Shown: positions 37,142 through 46,588, numbered from the stretch's first letter. The stretch: DNA of 64,000 bases from CADEEN01 sp963706685 (GCA_963706685.1 CAVPMY010000016.1:62001-126000), one strand, 5' to 3'. Program-made: numbers and translations. The notes: a model not told the origin generated them from the letters alone.

Positions 37142-38604
37142 TTCGCAGGCGCCGCCATCACCATCGGCGCAAACATCGGTGGCCGCGGGATCTTCGTCAC
37201 GCAGCTTGCGTCGACCTGCAGCGCCTCCTCGTTCGTTGCCGCGTCGACAAATCGGTAGAGCACATCACGCATGCAGCCGATGCCCATCACGCCGTGGCCC
37301 GCATGGGGCACGACCACATGTTTGGCCTTGGCGCCCAAGACGGCGGCGACGCGCGCACCATGGCGCGGCGGCGTCACCGGGTCGAGCCCACCCGACAGCA
37401 CCAACGTCGCCGCCGACGCCGGCGGCAGCGTGTAGAAGGCATCGGGCACGACGCCGCGCGCAATCCTCGGGCACGCGTCTTCGTACAGGCTCGCAAACGA
37501 TTCCCCGAAATCGACACCCGGCTTGTCGGTGGTGCGGCCCAGGCGCGGGAAATCCTCGGCACAGACGACGGCGAAGTGCATGCCTGCGGCCATCTGCGTG
37601 CCGCGCCGGCCGCCAAAGGCCATCGCCGCGGCCGCCAGCGGCTCGAACCGGCCGTGCGTGGCCTCGCCGATCGCGCTCGGCAGTGCGGCAGCCAGCGCCG
37701 GCGCATACAGCGGCCCGCGCACCATGCCCAGCAGGGCCTCTCGGGTCAGTTCGATGGCTTCGCTCTTGCCCGTCAGCGGATGGGCCAGCGTCACGGCGCG
37801 CGGCAGTGATGCGAGCAGCGTGCGCCAGCGCTGCGCCAGTTGCGGCTCGCGCGTGCTGCAGCCACTGTCCTGCTCGCAGGCAGCGAACGTTGCATCGAGC
37901 ACGGCCTGGTTGTCGGACGAAGACGATGCCGGCAACACCATGTCCGGCGGCGCCACGCCGTCGATCACCGCGCGCCTCACATGTTGCGGGAACCGGCGCA
38001 TGTACTCGAGCACCGCACGCGTGCCGTACGAGCCGCCGATCAGATTGATCTGCTCGGCGCCGAGCGCGGCACGCACCGCATCGGCGTCCGCCATCGCGAT
38101 CGTCGTCGTGTAGAAGCGCAGATCACCATGCGGCAGCCCCTTCAACCGATCGAAGCATTGCGCTTGCCGCTCGCGTTGGCGCTTCATGTCGAACTGTTCG
38201 GCGAGCGAGCGCGCCGGGTCGTCGGTCCCGCAGATCAACGGCGCGCTCTTGCCGACCCCGCGCTGGTCGATCAGCACGATGTCGCGGCGGTTGCTGAAGC
38301 GGCCCAGCATCGAGCCCACCTGCGCGGCGATCTCGATCGCGCTCTGGCCCGGCCCGCCGGCAAAGAAGAACACCGGATCAGGTTTCTTGTTGCGTGCCAG
38401 CGCCGGCAGCACGGCGTAGTGCAGGTCGATCTGCGTGCCCTGTGGCTGCGCTGGGTCGAGCGGGCGTTTGATGACACCGCACAAGGCCTCGTGTTCGACG
38501 CCGCGCAGCCGGCAATTCGTCAGTTCAGCGGCGTGCGCGGACAATGTGCCCGCCGCCAGCAGTGCCGCGCCGATGTGCAATGGGATTGGTGGCATGGCGC
38601 GCAT
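37138..38604 (-). CDS. Secreted alpha/beta hydrolase (tripeptidyl aminopeptidase-like)
   Basis: 488 residues from ATG 38604 (ATG 38595 is equally good); the open frame starts at 38757 but a signal peptide (LHIGAALLAAGTLSAHA) favours the later start. FFFAGGPGQSAIEI supplies the oxyanion loop, GGSYGTR the nucleophile Ser, LSGGLDPVTPPRHG the Asp and VPHAGHGVMG the His, with a TAP-like C-terminal domain. A periplasmic or secreted peptidase/esterase. First gene of the operon with the NatAB-like exporter, suggesting the trio handles a peptide or toxic ester. Confidence 0.85.
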   Translation of the reverse strand: MRAMPPIPLHIGAALLAAGTLSAHAAELTNCRLRGVEHEALCGVIKRPLDPAQPQGTQIDLHYAVLPALARNKKPDPVFFFAGGPGQSAIEIAAQVGSMLGRFSNRRDIVLIDQRGVGKSAPLICGTDDPARSLAEQFDMKRQRERQAQCFDRLKGLPHGDLRFYTTTIAMADADAVRAALGAEQINLIGGSYGTRAVLEYMRRFPQHVRRAVIDGVAPPDMVLPASSSSDNQAVLDATFAACEQDSGCSTREPQLAQRWRTLLASLPRAVTLAHPLTGKSEAIELTREALLGMVRGPLYAPALAAALPSAIGEATHGRFEPLAAAAMAFGGRRGTQMAAGMHFAVVCAEDFPRLGRTTDKPGVDFGESFASLYEDACPRIARGVVPDAFYTLPPASAATLVLSGGLDPVTPPRHGARVAAVLGAKAKHVVVPHAGHGVMGIGCMRDVLYRFVDAATNEEALQVDASCVTKIPRPPMFAPMVMAAPAK

Positions 38605-38841
38605 TGTCGGGGCGCCGCGCGAACCCGCTGGCGGGCGGCCGACGACTGCGCCGCCGCCAGTCGCTGAAGTAGCTGCCGTACTCGAGACAGTGAAAGGCCG
38701 CGCCCGCCGCATCGAGCGCCCGGCGATCGCGGATGGCGGTGTGGATCCGTGTTGCATCGAGGATCGGACGTGTCATGGGCGGCTCTGCAGGGTTTCGGCA
38801 ATCGGGCTATCGTCGCAGCCCTCACCCCGAAGGACTGTTCC

Positions 38842-39450
38842 ATGAAGCTCTATTACAGCCCCGGCGCCTGTTCGCTGTCGCCGCACATCGTGCTGCGCGA
38901 GTCCGGCCTGCCGTTCGCTCCGGTATTGGCCAGCACCAAGACACACCAGCTGGCCGACGGCACCGACTACTACACGATCAACCCGAAGGGCTACGTGCCG
39001 CTGCTCGAACTCGACAACGGCGAGCGCCTGACCGAAGTTCCGGCGATCGTTCAGTACATCGCCGACCAGGTGCCCGACAAGGGGCTTGCACCGCCCGCCG
39101 GCACGATGGCGCGCTACCGATTGATGGAGTGGCTGAACTTCATCAGCAGCGAGCTGCACAAGGGCTTTTCGCCGCTGTTCGACAAGAATTTCCCCGACGG
39201 CGGCAAGAAGATCTACAGCAAGAAGCTCGGCGAGCGCTTTGCCTGGGTCGATGGTCAGCTCGCCGGCAAGCAATACCTGATGGGTGATCAGTTCACGGTG
39301 GCCGATGCTTACCTGTTCACCGTCGCCGGCTGGGGCCAGTACGTCGGTGTGGGCATCAAGCCCCTGGCCAACCTGTCGGCGTACATGGCGCGTGTGGCCG
39401 CGCGCCCGGCGGTGCAGGAGGCCATGAAGGTCGAAGGTCTTTTGAAGTAA
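38842..39450 (+). CDS. gstA: Beta-class glutathione S-transferase
   Basis: 202 residues from ATG 38842. MKLYYSPGACSLSPHIVLRE is the beta-class N-terminus with the glutathione-contacting Cys10; NPKGYVPLLEL and EVPAIVQYIAD complete the glutathione site, and the C-terminal helical domain ends in MKVEGLLK. Cytosolic conjugation or reduction of electrophiles. Upstream in-frame extension to 38749 has no family similarity. The deaminase gene follows after 2 nt. Confidence 0.92.
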   Translation: MKLYYSPGACSLSPHIVLRESGLPFAPVLASTKTHQLADGTDYYTINPKGYVPLLELDNGERLTEVPAIVQYIADQVPDKGLAPPAGTMARYRLMEWLNFISSELHKGFSPLFDKNFPDGGKKIYSKKLGERFAWVDGQLAGKQYLMGDQFTVADAYLFTVAGWGQYVGVGIKPLANLSAYMARVAARPAVQEAMKVEGLLK

Positions 39451-39452
39451 CC

Positions 39453-39860
39453 ATGACTGCGACGCGGCGACTCGTCACCGTGGCCCTCGTGCCTTGGTGT
39501 TGGCTGCCTGCGTCGCACGCCGAGGACGCGGCGCTGCGGCAGGCGATGGGCCGCGCCCGCGCGCTGCGCGACGAGGCACTACGCAACGGCGATCAACCGT
39601 ACGGCGCGGTCATCCTGCGTGGCGACAGCATCGTCGGCGAGGCCCCGAGTCGTGTCGTCATCAATCGTGACCCGACGGCGCACGCCGAGATGGAAGCCAT
39701 CCGCGACGGCGCGCGCCGGCTGGGCACGCGCGATCTGTCGGGTTGCGTGCTCGTTTCGACCTCGCGGCCGTGTCGCATGTGCGAAGCCGCGGCCGGCTGG
39801 GCGCGCATCGAGCGCATGGTGCACGGCGAGTCGCTGATCGACGCCGGTCGCCCGTCGTGA
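39453..39860 (+). CDS. Exported deaminase of the cytidine/guanine-deaminase fold
   Basis: 135 residues. Residues 1-23 form a signal peptide (RRLVTVALVPWCWLPASHA). The rest is a CDA-fold deaminase: HAEMEAIR (zinc His77, proton-shuttle Glu79) and SRPCRMCEAA (zinc Cys107 and Cys110). Guanine/tRNA-type enzymes with this motif are normally cytoplasmic; an export signal is unusual. It is sandwiched between gst and an exported ankyrin-repeat gene, overlapping the latter by GTGA. Substrate unknown. The protein is also about 15-20 residues shorter at the C-terminus than typical guanine deaminases. Confidence 0.78.
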   Translation: MTATRRLVTVALVPWCWLPASHAEDAALRQAMGRARALRDEALRNGDQPYGAVILRGDSIVGEAPSRVVINRDPTAHAEMEAIRDGARRLGTRDLSGCVLVSTSRPCRMCEAAAGWARIERMVHGESLIDAGRPS

Positions 39861-40525
39861 GGCGACGCTTCGCCGCGCTGATGCTGCTGCTGCTGCCGCG
39901 TCTTGTTCTGGCACAAACCAGCACACCGCCATTGATCGTCGCTGCCGAACGCGGCGATGTCATGCAACTGCGCCGCCTGCTCGATGCCGGCGCCGCGATC
40001 AATGCCCGCGACGCGCGCGGACGCAACGCCGTGCTGGCCGCGACACAAGGCGGCCATGAAGCTGCCGCGCGCCTGCTGATCGAGCGCGGTGCCGATGTCA
40101 ATGCGCAAGACGAGACAGAGGACAGCGCCTTCCTGCTCGCCGGCGCACGCGGGCACACCGCCATCGTGGGCGCGGCACTGGCGGCCACGCCGGCGCCGGA
40201 TTTCAAGCGGGTCAACCGCTACGGCGGCAGCGCACTGATCCCGGCCTGCCACTACGGCCATGTCGAGACGGTGCGTCTGCTGCTGACGACAGACATCGAC
40301 GTCAACCACGTCAACCGCCTCGGCTGGACGGCGCTGCTTGAAGCGATCGTGCTCGGCGATGGCGGTGCGGCGCACACCGAAATCGTGCGCCTGCTGCTGG
40401 CCCATCGCGCGGATCCGAACCTCGCCGACCGCCAGGGCACCACGCCGCTGGCGCATGCGCTGCAGCGGGGCCAACGAGACATCGCGCGGGCATTGCGCGC
40501 CGCCGGCGCACGCGCGACGCGTTGA
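39857..40525 (+). CDS. Exported ankyrin-repeat protein
   Basis: 222 residues from GTG 39857. Signal peptide RRRFAALMLLLLPRLVLA, then about five ankyrin repeats, visible from the recurring pattern G-x-T-A/P-L and LLLxxGAD-x-N (IERGADVNAQDE, LLLTTDIDVNHVNRLGWTALLEA, LLLAHRADPNLADRQGTTPLAHAL). Such repeats mediate protein contacts in the periplasm. Overlap with the deaminase stop suggests the two are produced together, and it could be a partner or inhibitor of that enzyme. Confidence 0.83.
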   Translation: MRRRFAALMLLLLPRLVLAQTSTPPLIVAAERGDVMQLRRLLDAGAAINARDARGRNAVLAATQGGHEAAARLLIERGADVNAQDETEDSAFLLAGARGHTAIVGAALAATPAPDFKRVNRYGGSALIPACHYGHVETVRLLLTTDIDVNHVNRLGWTALLEAIVLGDGGAAHTEIVRLLLAHRADPNLADRQGTTPLAHALQRGQRDIARALRAAGARATR

Positions 40526-40558
40526 AGGGCCCTTGCGGCAGCGCTGCGCGGCCTGGGC

Positions 40559-42115
40559 TCAGCCTTTGGACTTGAGCAGTGCCGAGCACATCTCGCGCTC
40601 CGGCGCGGCGGCCCTGGCGCACAGCGACGCCACCTTGGGTTGCAGGCGCTTGATCGTCGCGGCTTGTTTGCCGTCGGCGTTCCAGCTGGCGAGCTTCTTG
40701 CCGATGCGCTGCAGCGAGCGCGCGCTGCGATCGTGCAGGGCCCCGGCGTCCTTCGCTGCATCGGCGAAGACCAGCGTCGCGGCTTTTTCGATGCGCGCTG
40801 CGTCGTCGGGAGCCAGGTCGACGAGCGCGGCAACGTAGCTCGCGCCCCATTGCAGCCGCGTCGCCGGGCCGACGCTCTTCTCGTAGGCCTGCTGGTACCA
40901 GTTCAGCGCCTCGTCTTTCCTGCCCAGCTTGCGTGCGTTGCCGGCGAGCTGGCTCATCAGGTAGTACGGCGAATGGCTCTTGGCGAGGTTGGCCTTCAGC
41001 AGCGCATCGCTGTCCGCCCACAAGCCGGCTTCGCCCTGCAGATAGGCCACGGCGGTGATGACCGCCTGGCGCTCATAGCCGTCGCTGATCTCGCGGTCCA
41101 GGCGCGCCGCGGTCTCGCGCACGTCGCCCAACAGCAGCGCGGGCAGCACGGGCGTGGTCGTGTCCTTGCCCTGGCCCAGACGTGCCAGCGCCACGCGCTC
41201 GATCAGCGCGCCCAGGCGGTCGCCGCGCGACAGCGTGGCGTCGTTTTGCAAGCGCAGCAATGCAGCGTCGAACTGCGCCGCCCAGGGCGCACGCTCAGCG
41301 CTGTCCTCGGTGGCCAGCGCCTTGACCATGTCGGCAGCGCCGCCGGCGATGACGTCCATGTGCGTGCGTGTGGCCGCCGGATCGGCGAGCACGCGCGCCA
41401 CGCGCTGGGCGAGCGCGGCGTCGGGCTTGACCCCCTTGCCTTCGTCGCTCGCGGCCAGCGCCTTGAGCCACAGCCGCGTCGTCGTTTCGCCGTCGCCGGG
41501 CGGTGACTTGGCAGCCAGTTCGGCCAGCACCGCGGGCCGCTCGGCCGCCGCGACGAGCCCGCTGTCGTCGATTTCCCAGGAGTGGAAGGCCAGCATGCGC
41601 CACTCATTGGCGCTGATCGACGTGCCGGCGCGCGCATCGGCCAATACCGCCGCCACCGGCCGCCCGCCGGCCAGCCCGGCCTCGAGCAGCGACAGCACCT
41701 GCGGCGCATCGGCCTCGCCCGGCAGCCGCGTGATTTCACTGCCCTCGGGCGTGAACAGCACCATCGTCGGGTAGCCGCTGACCTTGAAGCGTGCGCCGAG
41801 CTTTTGTGCCGCCGGCCGGTCGCCATCGACGAACACGGCGACGAAATGTTTGCTCTGCGCCGCAAAGTCCTGGCGGTTGAACAACGTCGCCTTGAGCTGA
41901 TTGCACGGCGGGCACCAGCTCGCGCCCCAATAGAGCAACACGGGTTTCTTCTGCGCCTGGGCCTGTGTGAAAGCGCGCTCGATGTCGGCGTCGGCAGCGG
42001 CGACGAGCCAGGCCACGTTGTTCGACGGCAAGTCAGCGGGTGCGGCATGTGCCGAAGCCAACGCCGTCGCCAGGACAACCCCGCCGAGCAGGGACTTGAA
42101 AGTGATTGACGTCAT
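40559..42115 (-). CDS. Periplasmic thioredoxin-fold protein with helical repeat C-terminus
   Basis: 518 residues. Signal peptide to about residue 25 (ALASAHA), thioredoxin domain with WCPPC (Cys68, Cys71) and the cis-Pro loop SGYPTMVLF, then about 370 residues of helical, TPR-like sequence (DRSARSLQRIGKKLASWNADGKQ near the end). Expected to act as a periplasmic disulfide or thiol oxidoreductase with an adapter domain. ATGA overlap with the upstream gene at 42112. Confidence 0.83.
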   Translation of the reverse strand: MTSITFKSLLGGVVLATALASAHAAPADLPSNNVAWLVAAADADIERAFTQAQAQKKPVLLYWGASWCPPCNQLKATLFNRQDFAAQSKHFVAVFVDGDRPAAQKLGARFKVSGYPTMVLFTPEGSEITRLPGEADAPQVLSLLEAGLAGGRPVAAVLADARAGTSISANEWRMLAFHSWEIDDSGLVAAAERPAVLAELAAKSPPGDGETTTRLWLKALAASDEGKGVKPDAALAQRVARVLADPAATRTHMDVIAGGAADMVKALATEDSAERAPWAAQFDAALLRLQNDATLSRGDRLGALIERVALARLGQGKDTTTPVLPALLLGDVRETAARLDREISDGYERQAVITAVAYLQGEAGLWADSDALLKANLAKSHSPYYLMSQLAGNARKLGRKDEALNWYQQAYEKSVGPATRLQWGASYVAALVDLAPDDAARIEKAATLVFADAAKDAGALHDRSARSLQRIGKKLASWNADGKQAATIKRLQPKVASLCARAAAPEREMCSALLKSKG

Positions 42116-42939
42116 GGCACGCGTCTCGAAACGAAAGGCTGGTCCGGATTGTGCGCCGCCTCGGCATCGGGCGTGTCGCCCGGCAGGGCGTCCGGCGGCT
42201 CGCCGAGCTGTCGCTGCCCGTCATCCTCGGCGGGCGACACGGGTGTCGCGCGCGCCAGCGCCATCCAGACTGCGAACGGCAGCCCGGCCTCGAACGGCAT
42301 GGCGCGCGCCGGTGCGCTGCGCAGCACGTCCAGTACCTGGAAGTCCCGGCCGCGCGCCACCATCACGCCGCAGTCACCGGGGATCTCATCGGCATCGCCA
42401 ATGCCTTCTGCCAACACGTACCAACAGGCGCCCGCCATGCCGAGATAGGCCGCGCGCTTGGCGGGTTGTCGAAGGTCGGACAGCAAATCGGCGCGCCGCA
42501 CCTTGATCTCATGGACCTCGGGCTGCAGGTAGCCGGCGACGCTGGTGTGCCGCACCGAAAACACATCGGGCATCGCCATCGCCCAGCGGCCGCCTGCTTG
42601 CTCAGGGTCCGCAGGTTCGGCCTCGGCGATGCGCGCGCGCAGCGACAAGCCGCACCAGGCAATGCGCCCGGCGCGTTGCAGCTCCAGCGCCACACGCGCC
42701 ACCAGCGCTTCATGGGCGTCGCGAACTGCGCGATTACGTGTCAGGGTGGCTGCGAGCACCATGATCCCGGCATCGGTGAGGCGCAGCGTCTCGCGGCCCT
42801 GGTCATCGCGAACGCGTTCGAGCAGGTCGGCGGCCAGCAACTCGACTTCCACCATGTCCTGGCACGGCCAGCCGGCCGAACGCCAGACCTCGCGCAGGCG
42901 GCGGCGATGGACAGCGGTCAGCGGCAGTGAAGTCGGCAT
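42112..42939 (-). CDS. Predicted PD-(D/E)xK-type nuclease-like protein
   Basis: 275 residues from ATG 42939. The N-terminal part (RRLREVWRSAGWPCQDMVEVELLAADLLE) looks like a winged helix with LTDAGIMVLA. The second half has MPDVFSVRH...PEVHEIKVRRADLLSDL, the Asp and Glu-x-Lys pattern of PD-(D/E)xK nuclease-like folds, similar to the MmcB-type DNA-repair family. I suggest a DNA-acting enzyme but cannot name it. The C-terminal ~45 residues are acidic, disordered. It overlaps the thioredoxin-fold gene (ATGA), an odd operon partner, and diverges from pirin by 48 bp. Confidence 0.68.
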   Translation of the reverse strand: MPTSLPLTAVHRRRLREVWRSAGWPCQDMVEVELLAADLLERVRDDQGRETLRLTDAGIMVLAATLTRNRAVRDAHEALVARVALELQRAGRIAWCGLSLRARIAEAEPADPEQAGGRWAMAMPDVFSVRHTSVAGYLQPEVHEIKVRRADLLSDLRQPAKRAAYLGMAGACWYVLAEGIGDADEIPGDCGVMVARGRDFQVLDVLRSAPARAMPFEAGLPFAVWMALARATPVSPAEDDGQRQLGEPPDALPGDTPDAEAAHNPDQPFVSRRVP

Positions 42940-42987
42940 GCAAGTAGGCTGAATGGCAATGCGCGCCGATGAGCCTACATTGAATAC

Positions 42988-43839
42988 ATGACCAACACCC
43001 TGACCCACCCGCGCTCTGTCGAGCGGCTGGTTGCCGGCACCCCGACCAGCGATGGCGCCGGCGTCAAGCTGACGCGTCTGCTGACGCAAGACCTGCAGCG
43101 CCGGCTCGATCCGTTCCTGATGCTCGACGTCTTCGGCAGCGACAGCGCCGACGACTACATCGCCGGTTTCCCCGACCACCCGCACCGCGGCTTCGAGACC
43201 GTGACCTACATGCTCGCCGGCCGCATGCGCCATCGCGACTCGGCCGGCAACGAAGGCCTGCTGCAAAGCGGTGGCGTGCAGTGGATGACCGCCGGCCGCG
43301 GCGTCATCCACAGCGAACTGCCCGAGCAGAATGAAGGCCGCATGGAAGGCTTTCAGTTGTGGCTCAACCTGCCGGCCAGTGACAAGATGCGCGCGCCCTG
43401 GTATCGCGACATCCAGAGCGCCGACCTGCCCGAGTGGCGCGGTGACGGCGTCGTGGCGCGCGTGATTGCCGGCTCGACCCATGGTGTGCAGGGCGCGGTG
43501 CAACGCGAAGGCACCGCGCCGCTCTATCTCGACCTGCAGCTCGACCCTGGCGCGGCTTTCGAGCAGGCACTGCCGGCCGCACACAACGCCTTCGTCTACG
43601 TCTATCGCGGATCACTGTCCCTCGGCGAGCGCGCGGTGCCTGAACAGCGCATGGCCATCCTCGGCAACGCGGGTGATGGGGTGCGCATCACGGCCGGCGC
43701 CAATGGCGCACGGGCCATCCTGATCGCCGGCCAACCGCTGAAGGAGTCCATCGTCCAGCACGGGCCTTTCGTGATGAACTCGCAGCAGCAGATCTTTGAC
43801 GCCGTCGAGGATTTCCGCGCCGGACGATTGGTCAGCTGA
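42988..43839 (+). CDS. Pirin family protein
   Basis: 283 residues, bicupin. The iron-binding histidines are in FPDHPHRGFETVTYML and WMTAGRGVIHSELPE, as in quercetinase-type pirins; EGFQLWLNLP follows. Cytoplasmic. The C-terminal pirin domain (about 180-260) is intact. Its 3' end overlaps the DUF427 gene by 8 bp (convergent). Confidence 0.92.
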   Translation: MTNTLTHPRSVERLVAGTPTSDGAGVKLTRLLTQDLQRRLDPFLMLDVFGSDSADDYIAGFPDHPHRGFETVTYMLAGRMRHRDSAGNEGLLQSGGVQWMTAGRGVIHSELPEQNEGRMEGFQLWLNLPASDKMRAPWYRDIQSADLPEWRGDGVVARVIAGSTHGVQGAVQREGTAPLYLDLQLDPGAAFEQALPAAHNAFVYVYRGSLSLGERAVPEQRMAILGNAGDGVRITAGANGARAILIAGQPLKESIVQHGPFVMNSQQQIFDAVEDFRAGRLVS

Positions 43840-44113
43840 CGGTGACGCCTTTCCAGAACGCCATGCGGTCCTTGATGTTGGCCGCCGCCTCGCTCGGCTC
43901 GGCGTAGTACCAGACGGCGTCCGGGTTCATCTCGCCGTTGACCAGCAGGCTGTGATAGCGCGCCTGCCCTTTCCATGGGCAGCTCGTGCGGTGGTTCGAG
44001 AACGCGAGGTACTCGCGCTTGACACTCGATTCAGGGAAATAGTGGTTGCCTTCAACGACGACGGTGTCGTCGCTGTCGGCAATCACGACACCGTTCCAGA
44101 CGGCTTTGACCAT
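43832..44113 (-). CDS. DUF427 domain protein
   Basis: 93 residues. KAVWNGVVIADSDDTVVVEGNHYFPESSV, CPWKGQARYHSLLVNGE and VWYYAEPSEAA are the conserved DUF427 segments. The domain is a small beta fold of unknown biochemical role, sometimes fused to nucleotidyltransferases. Stand-alone here, converging on pirin. Confidence 0.9.
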   Translation of the reverse strand: MVKAVWNGVVIADSDDTVVVEGNHYFPESSVKREYLAFSNHRTSCPWKGQARYHSLLVNGEMNPDAVWYYAEPSEAAANIKDRMAFWKGVTVS

Positions 44114-44140
44114 GGTGTGCTCCGGTGACAGGAGCGCCGA

Positions 44141-44380
44141 TCATGCCGCCAGCCGATGTTGGTCGCCGGTGTTGTCATAGAACGCCGGCTGCGTGTCCGG
44201 GAATAGCGAAGCGCTGAGGGCTGCCGGCAGCTCGATCACTTCAACGCCCCGCGCCAGCACCCAGCTCGACTCGTGCCAGCCGCTCTGACCTGGTTCGGTG
44301 TCATCCGTGCGCTCGTCCGAAAGGGGCAGAGGCAGGCGGCGGGTCAAGCGGTTCAGTCGGTCTGCAATCAGCGTGAACAT
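44141..44380 (-). CDS. Small protein with GxHESS motif, unknown
   Basis: 79 residues from ATG 44380. The middle carries GWHESSWVLARGVEVIE, closely matching GFHESSYELKTGMDIFE of the protein at 48832. Both share G-(W/F)-HESS-(W/Y)-x-L-x-x-G, so they are members of one small family duplicated within 5 kb. No membrane span. Function unknown. Confidence 0.6.
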   Translation of the reverse strand: MFTLIADRLNRLTRRLPLPLSDERTDDTEPGQSGWHESSWVLARGVEVIELPAALSASLFPDTQPAFYDNTGDQHRLAA

Positions 44381-44521
44381 GGTCGTGTTTCCGATGAAGT
44401 GGCGAGAGCTTGCTGCCAAGCGATGACGCCATCATGAAAAGAGTGTGGCACCGTCTCAATCGCCCGGAAGGGGGAACGCACCCCTAGACTGGTCAACGCG
44501 TCTCGATGTACCAACACCTCT

Positions 44522-46588
44522 ATGGCAAACCCTTACCCGAATCTGCTGGCACCGCTCGACCTTGGCTTCACGACGTTGAAGAACCGGGTGCTGATGGGCT
44601 CGATGCACACCGGCCTCGAAGACGGCCGCAAGCATTTCCCTGCCATGGCCGCGTTCTATGCCGAGCGCGCACGCGGCGGCGTCGGCCTGATCGTCACCGG
44701 CGGTTTTGCGCCGAACATCGAAGGCTGGGCCAAGCCGTTCGCCGGCACCTTGGCCACACCGGCCGCGGCGCGCCGGCACCAGGAAGTGACCGACGCGGTG
44801 CATGCCGAGGGAGGCAAGATCGCGCTGCAGATCCTGCATACCGGCCGCTACGCATACCAGCCCTTTGCCGTCGCGCCGTCGCGCATCCAGAGCCCGATCT
44901 CGCCATTCACGCCGCGCCAGCTGAGCGAGCGCGGCATCGAGCGCCAGATACGGGCCTTCGTGCGCTGCGCCAAGCTGGCGCGCGAGGCGGGCTACGACGG
45001 CGTCGAGGTGATGGGCAGCGAGGGCTACTTCATCAACCAGTTTCTCGTCTCGCACACCAACCACCGCCAGGACCGCTGGGGCGGTGACTACGCGAATCGC
45101 ATGCGCCTGGCGATCGACGTCGTGCGGCGCGTCCGTGCCGCAGTAGGCACTGACTTCATCTTGATCTACCGGATCAGCCTGATCGACCTGATCCCCGACG
45201 GCAGCTCCTGGCCCGAGGTCATCGAGCTGGCCAAGGCGGTCACCGCGGCCGGGGCGACGATCCTCAACTCCGGCATCGGCTGGCACGAGGCGCGGGTGCC
45301 GACGATCGCCACCTCGGTGCCCCGTGCCGCCTTTGCCGGTGTCACCAAACGCCTGCGCGACGACTTGCGCGTCGCCGGTCTTGCCATCCCTGTCATCACC
45401 AGCAACCGCATCAACACACCGGAGATTGCAGAGTCAGTGCTTGCTGACGGATGTGCCGACATGGTCAGCTTGGCGCGTCCCTTTCTCGCCGACGCCGACT
45501 TCGTCGCCAAGGCTGCGGCCAACCGGGCCGATGAGATCAACACCTGTATCGCCTGCAACCAGGCCTGCCTCGACCACACCTTCAAGAACCAGTTGGCGAG
45601 TTGCCTCGTCAACCCGCGCGCCGGGCATGAAACCACCTTGATGGTCCGCCCGGCCGCCTCTCGGAAGCGCTTTGCGGTGATCGGCGCCGGACCGGCCGGC
45701 CTGGCAGCAGCGACGACGCTCGCCGAACGGGGCCACGAGGTCGATCTGTTCGACGCCGCCGACGAAATTGGCGGCCAGTTCAACCTGGCGCGGCGCATTC
45801 CCGGCAAGGAAGAGTTCAGCGAGACGTTGCGCTACTTCACCAAGCGCATCGAGCGCACAGGCGTCAGGTTGCACCTTGGTCAACGCGTGAGTGAGCACTT
45901 GCTGAAGGCAGCCCGGCACGATGCCGTGCTGCTCGCCACCGGGGTCACGCCACGCGATCCGAAGATCGCCGGCCAGGACCAGCCGGGCGTCATGAGCTAC
46001 GTCGACGCCATCCTCGGCCGCCAGCCGGTCGGTCGGCGCGTGGTGCTGATCGGCGCCGGCGGCATCGGCTTCGACGTTGCGGAATTGCTGGTCCACGACG
46101 CGGCGCATCCGGCGCCGTCGCTCGACCTCGCCGCCTGGCAACGCGAATGGGGCGTCACCGACCCGGCGGCGACACGCGGCGGCGTTATCCGCGCCCAGCC
46201 CGCGCCGGCCGCCCGCGAAGTGACGCTGCTGCAGCGCAAGGCCGGCAAACTCGGCGCGGGCCTGGGCAAGACCACGGGCTGGATCCACCGCGCGGCGCTG
46301 AAGATGAAGAACGTGCAGATGGTGTCCGGCGTCAACTACGAGCGCATCGGCCGCCATGATGGCGCACTGGGCCTGTTCATCACCCATGGCGAGCAACGGC
46401 GCGATGGCGACGTCATCGCCTGCGACTCGATCGTGCTGTGTGCCGGCCAGGAGCCGCTGCGCGAGCTGCAGGCGCCGCTGCAGGCCGGTGGCATGACAGT
46501 GCACCTGATCGGCGGCGCGCATGAGGCGGGCGAGCTCGACGCCAAGCGGGCGATCGACCAGGGCACGCGGCTCGCGGCCACGCTGTGA
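44522..46588 (+). CDS. fadH: NADPH-dependent 2,4-dienoyl-CoA reductase
   Basis: 688 residues. The N-terminal old-yellow-enzyme barrel (FMN) ends in the 4Fe-4S cysteine set CIACNQACLDHTFKNQLASCLVNP at about residues 336-359; then an FAD/NADPH module with GAGPAGLAAATTLAERG and GAGGIGFDVAELLV. It reduces 2,4-dienoyl-CoA during beta-oxidation of polyunsaturated acids. Full length. A perfect hairpin follows the stop. Confidence 0.94.
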   Translation: MANPYPNLLAPLDLGFTTLKNRVLMGSMHTGLEDGRKHFPAMAAFYAERARGGVGLIVTGGFAPNIEGWAKPFAGTLATPAAARRHQEVTDAVHAEGGKIALQILHTGRYAYQPFAVAPSRIQSPISPFTPRQLSERGIERQIRAFVRCAKLAREAGYDGVEVMGSEGYFINQFLVSHTNHRQDRWGGDYANRMRLAIDVVRRVRAAVGTDFILIYRISLIDLIPDGSSWPEVIELAKAVTAAGATILNSGIGWHEARVPTIATSVPRAAFAGVTKRLRDDLRVAGLAIPVITSNRINTPEIAESVLADGCADMVSLARPFLADADFVAKAAANRADEINTCIACNQACLDHTFKNQLASCLVNPRAGHETTLMVRPAASRKRFAVIGAGPAGLAAATTLAERGHEVDLFDAADEIGGQFNLARRIPGKEEFSETLRYFTKRIERTGVRLHLGQRVSEHLLKAARHDAVLLATGVTPRDPKIAGQDQPGVMSYVDAILGRQPVGRRVVLIGAGGIGFDVAELLVHDAAHPAPSLDLAAWQREWGVTDPAATRGGVIRAQPAPAAREVTLLQRKAGKLGAGLGKTTGWIHRAALKMKNVQMVSGVNYERIGRHDGALGLFITHGEQRRDGDVIACDSIVLCAGQEPLRELQAPLQAGGMTVHLIGGAHEAGELDAKRAIDQGTRLAATL

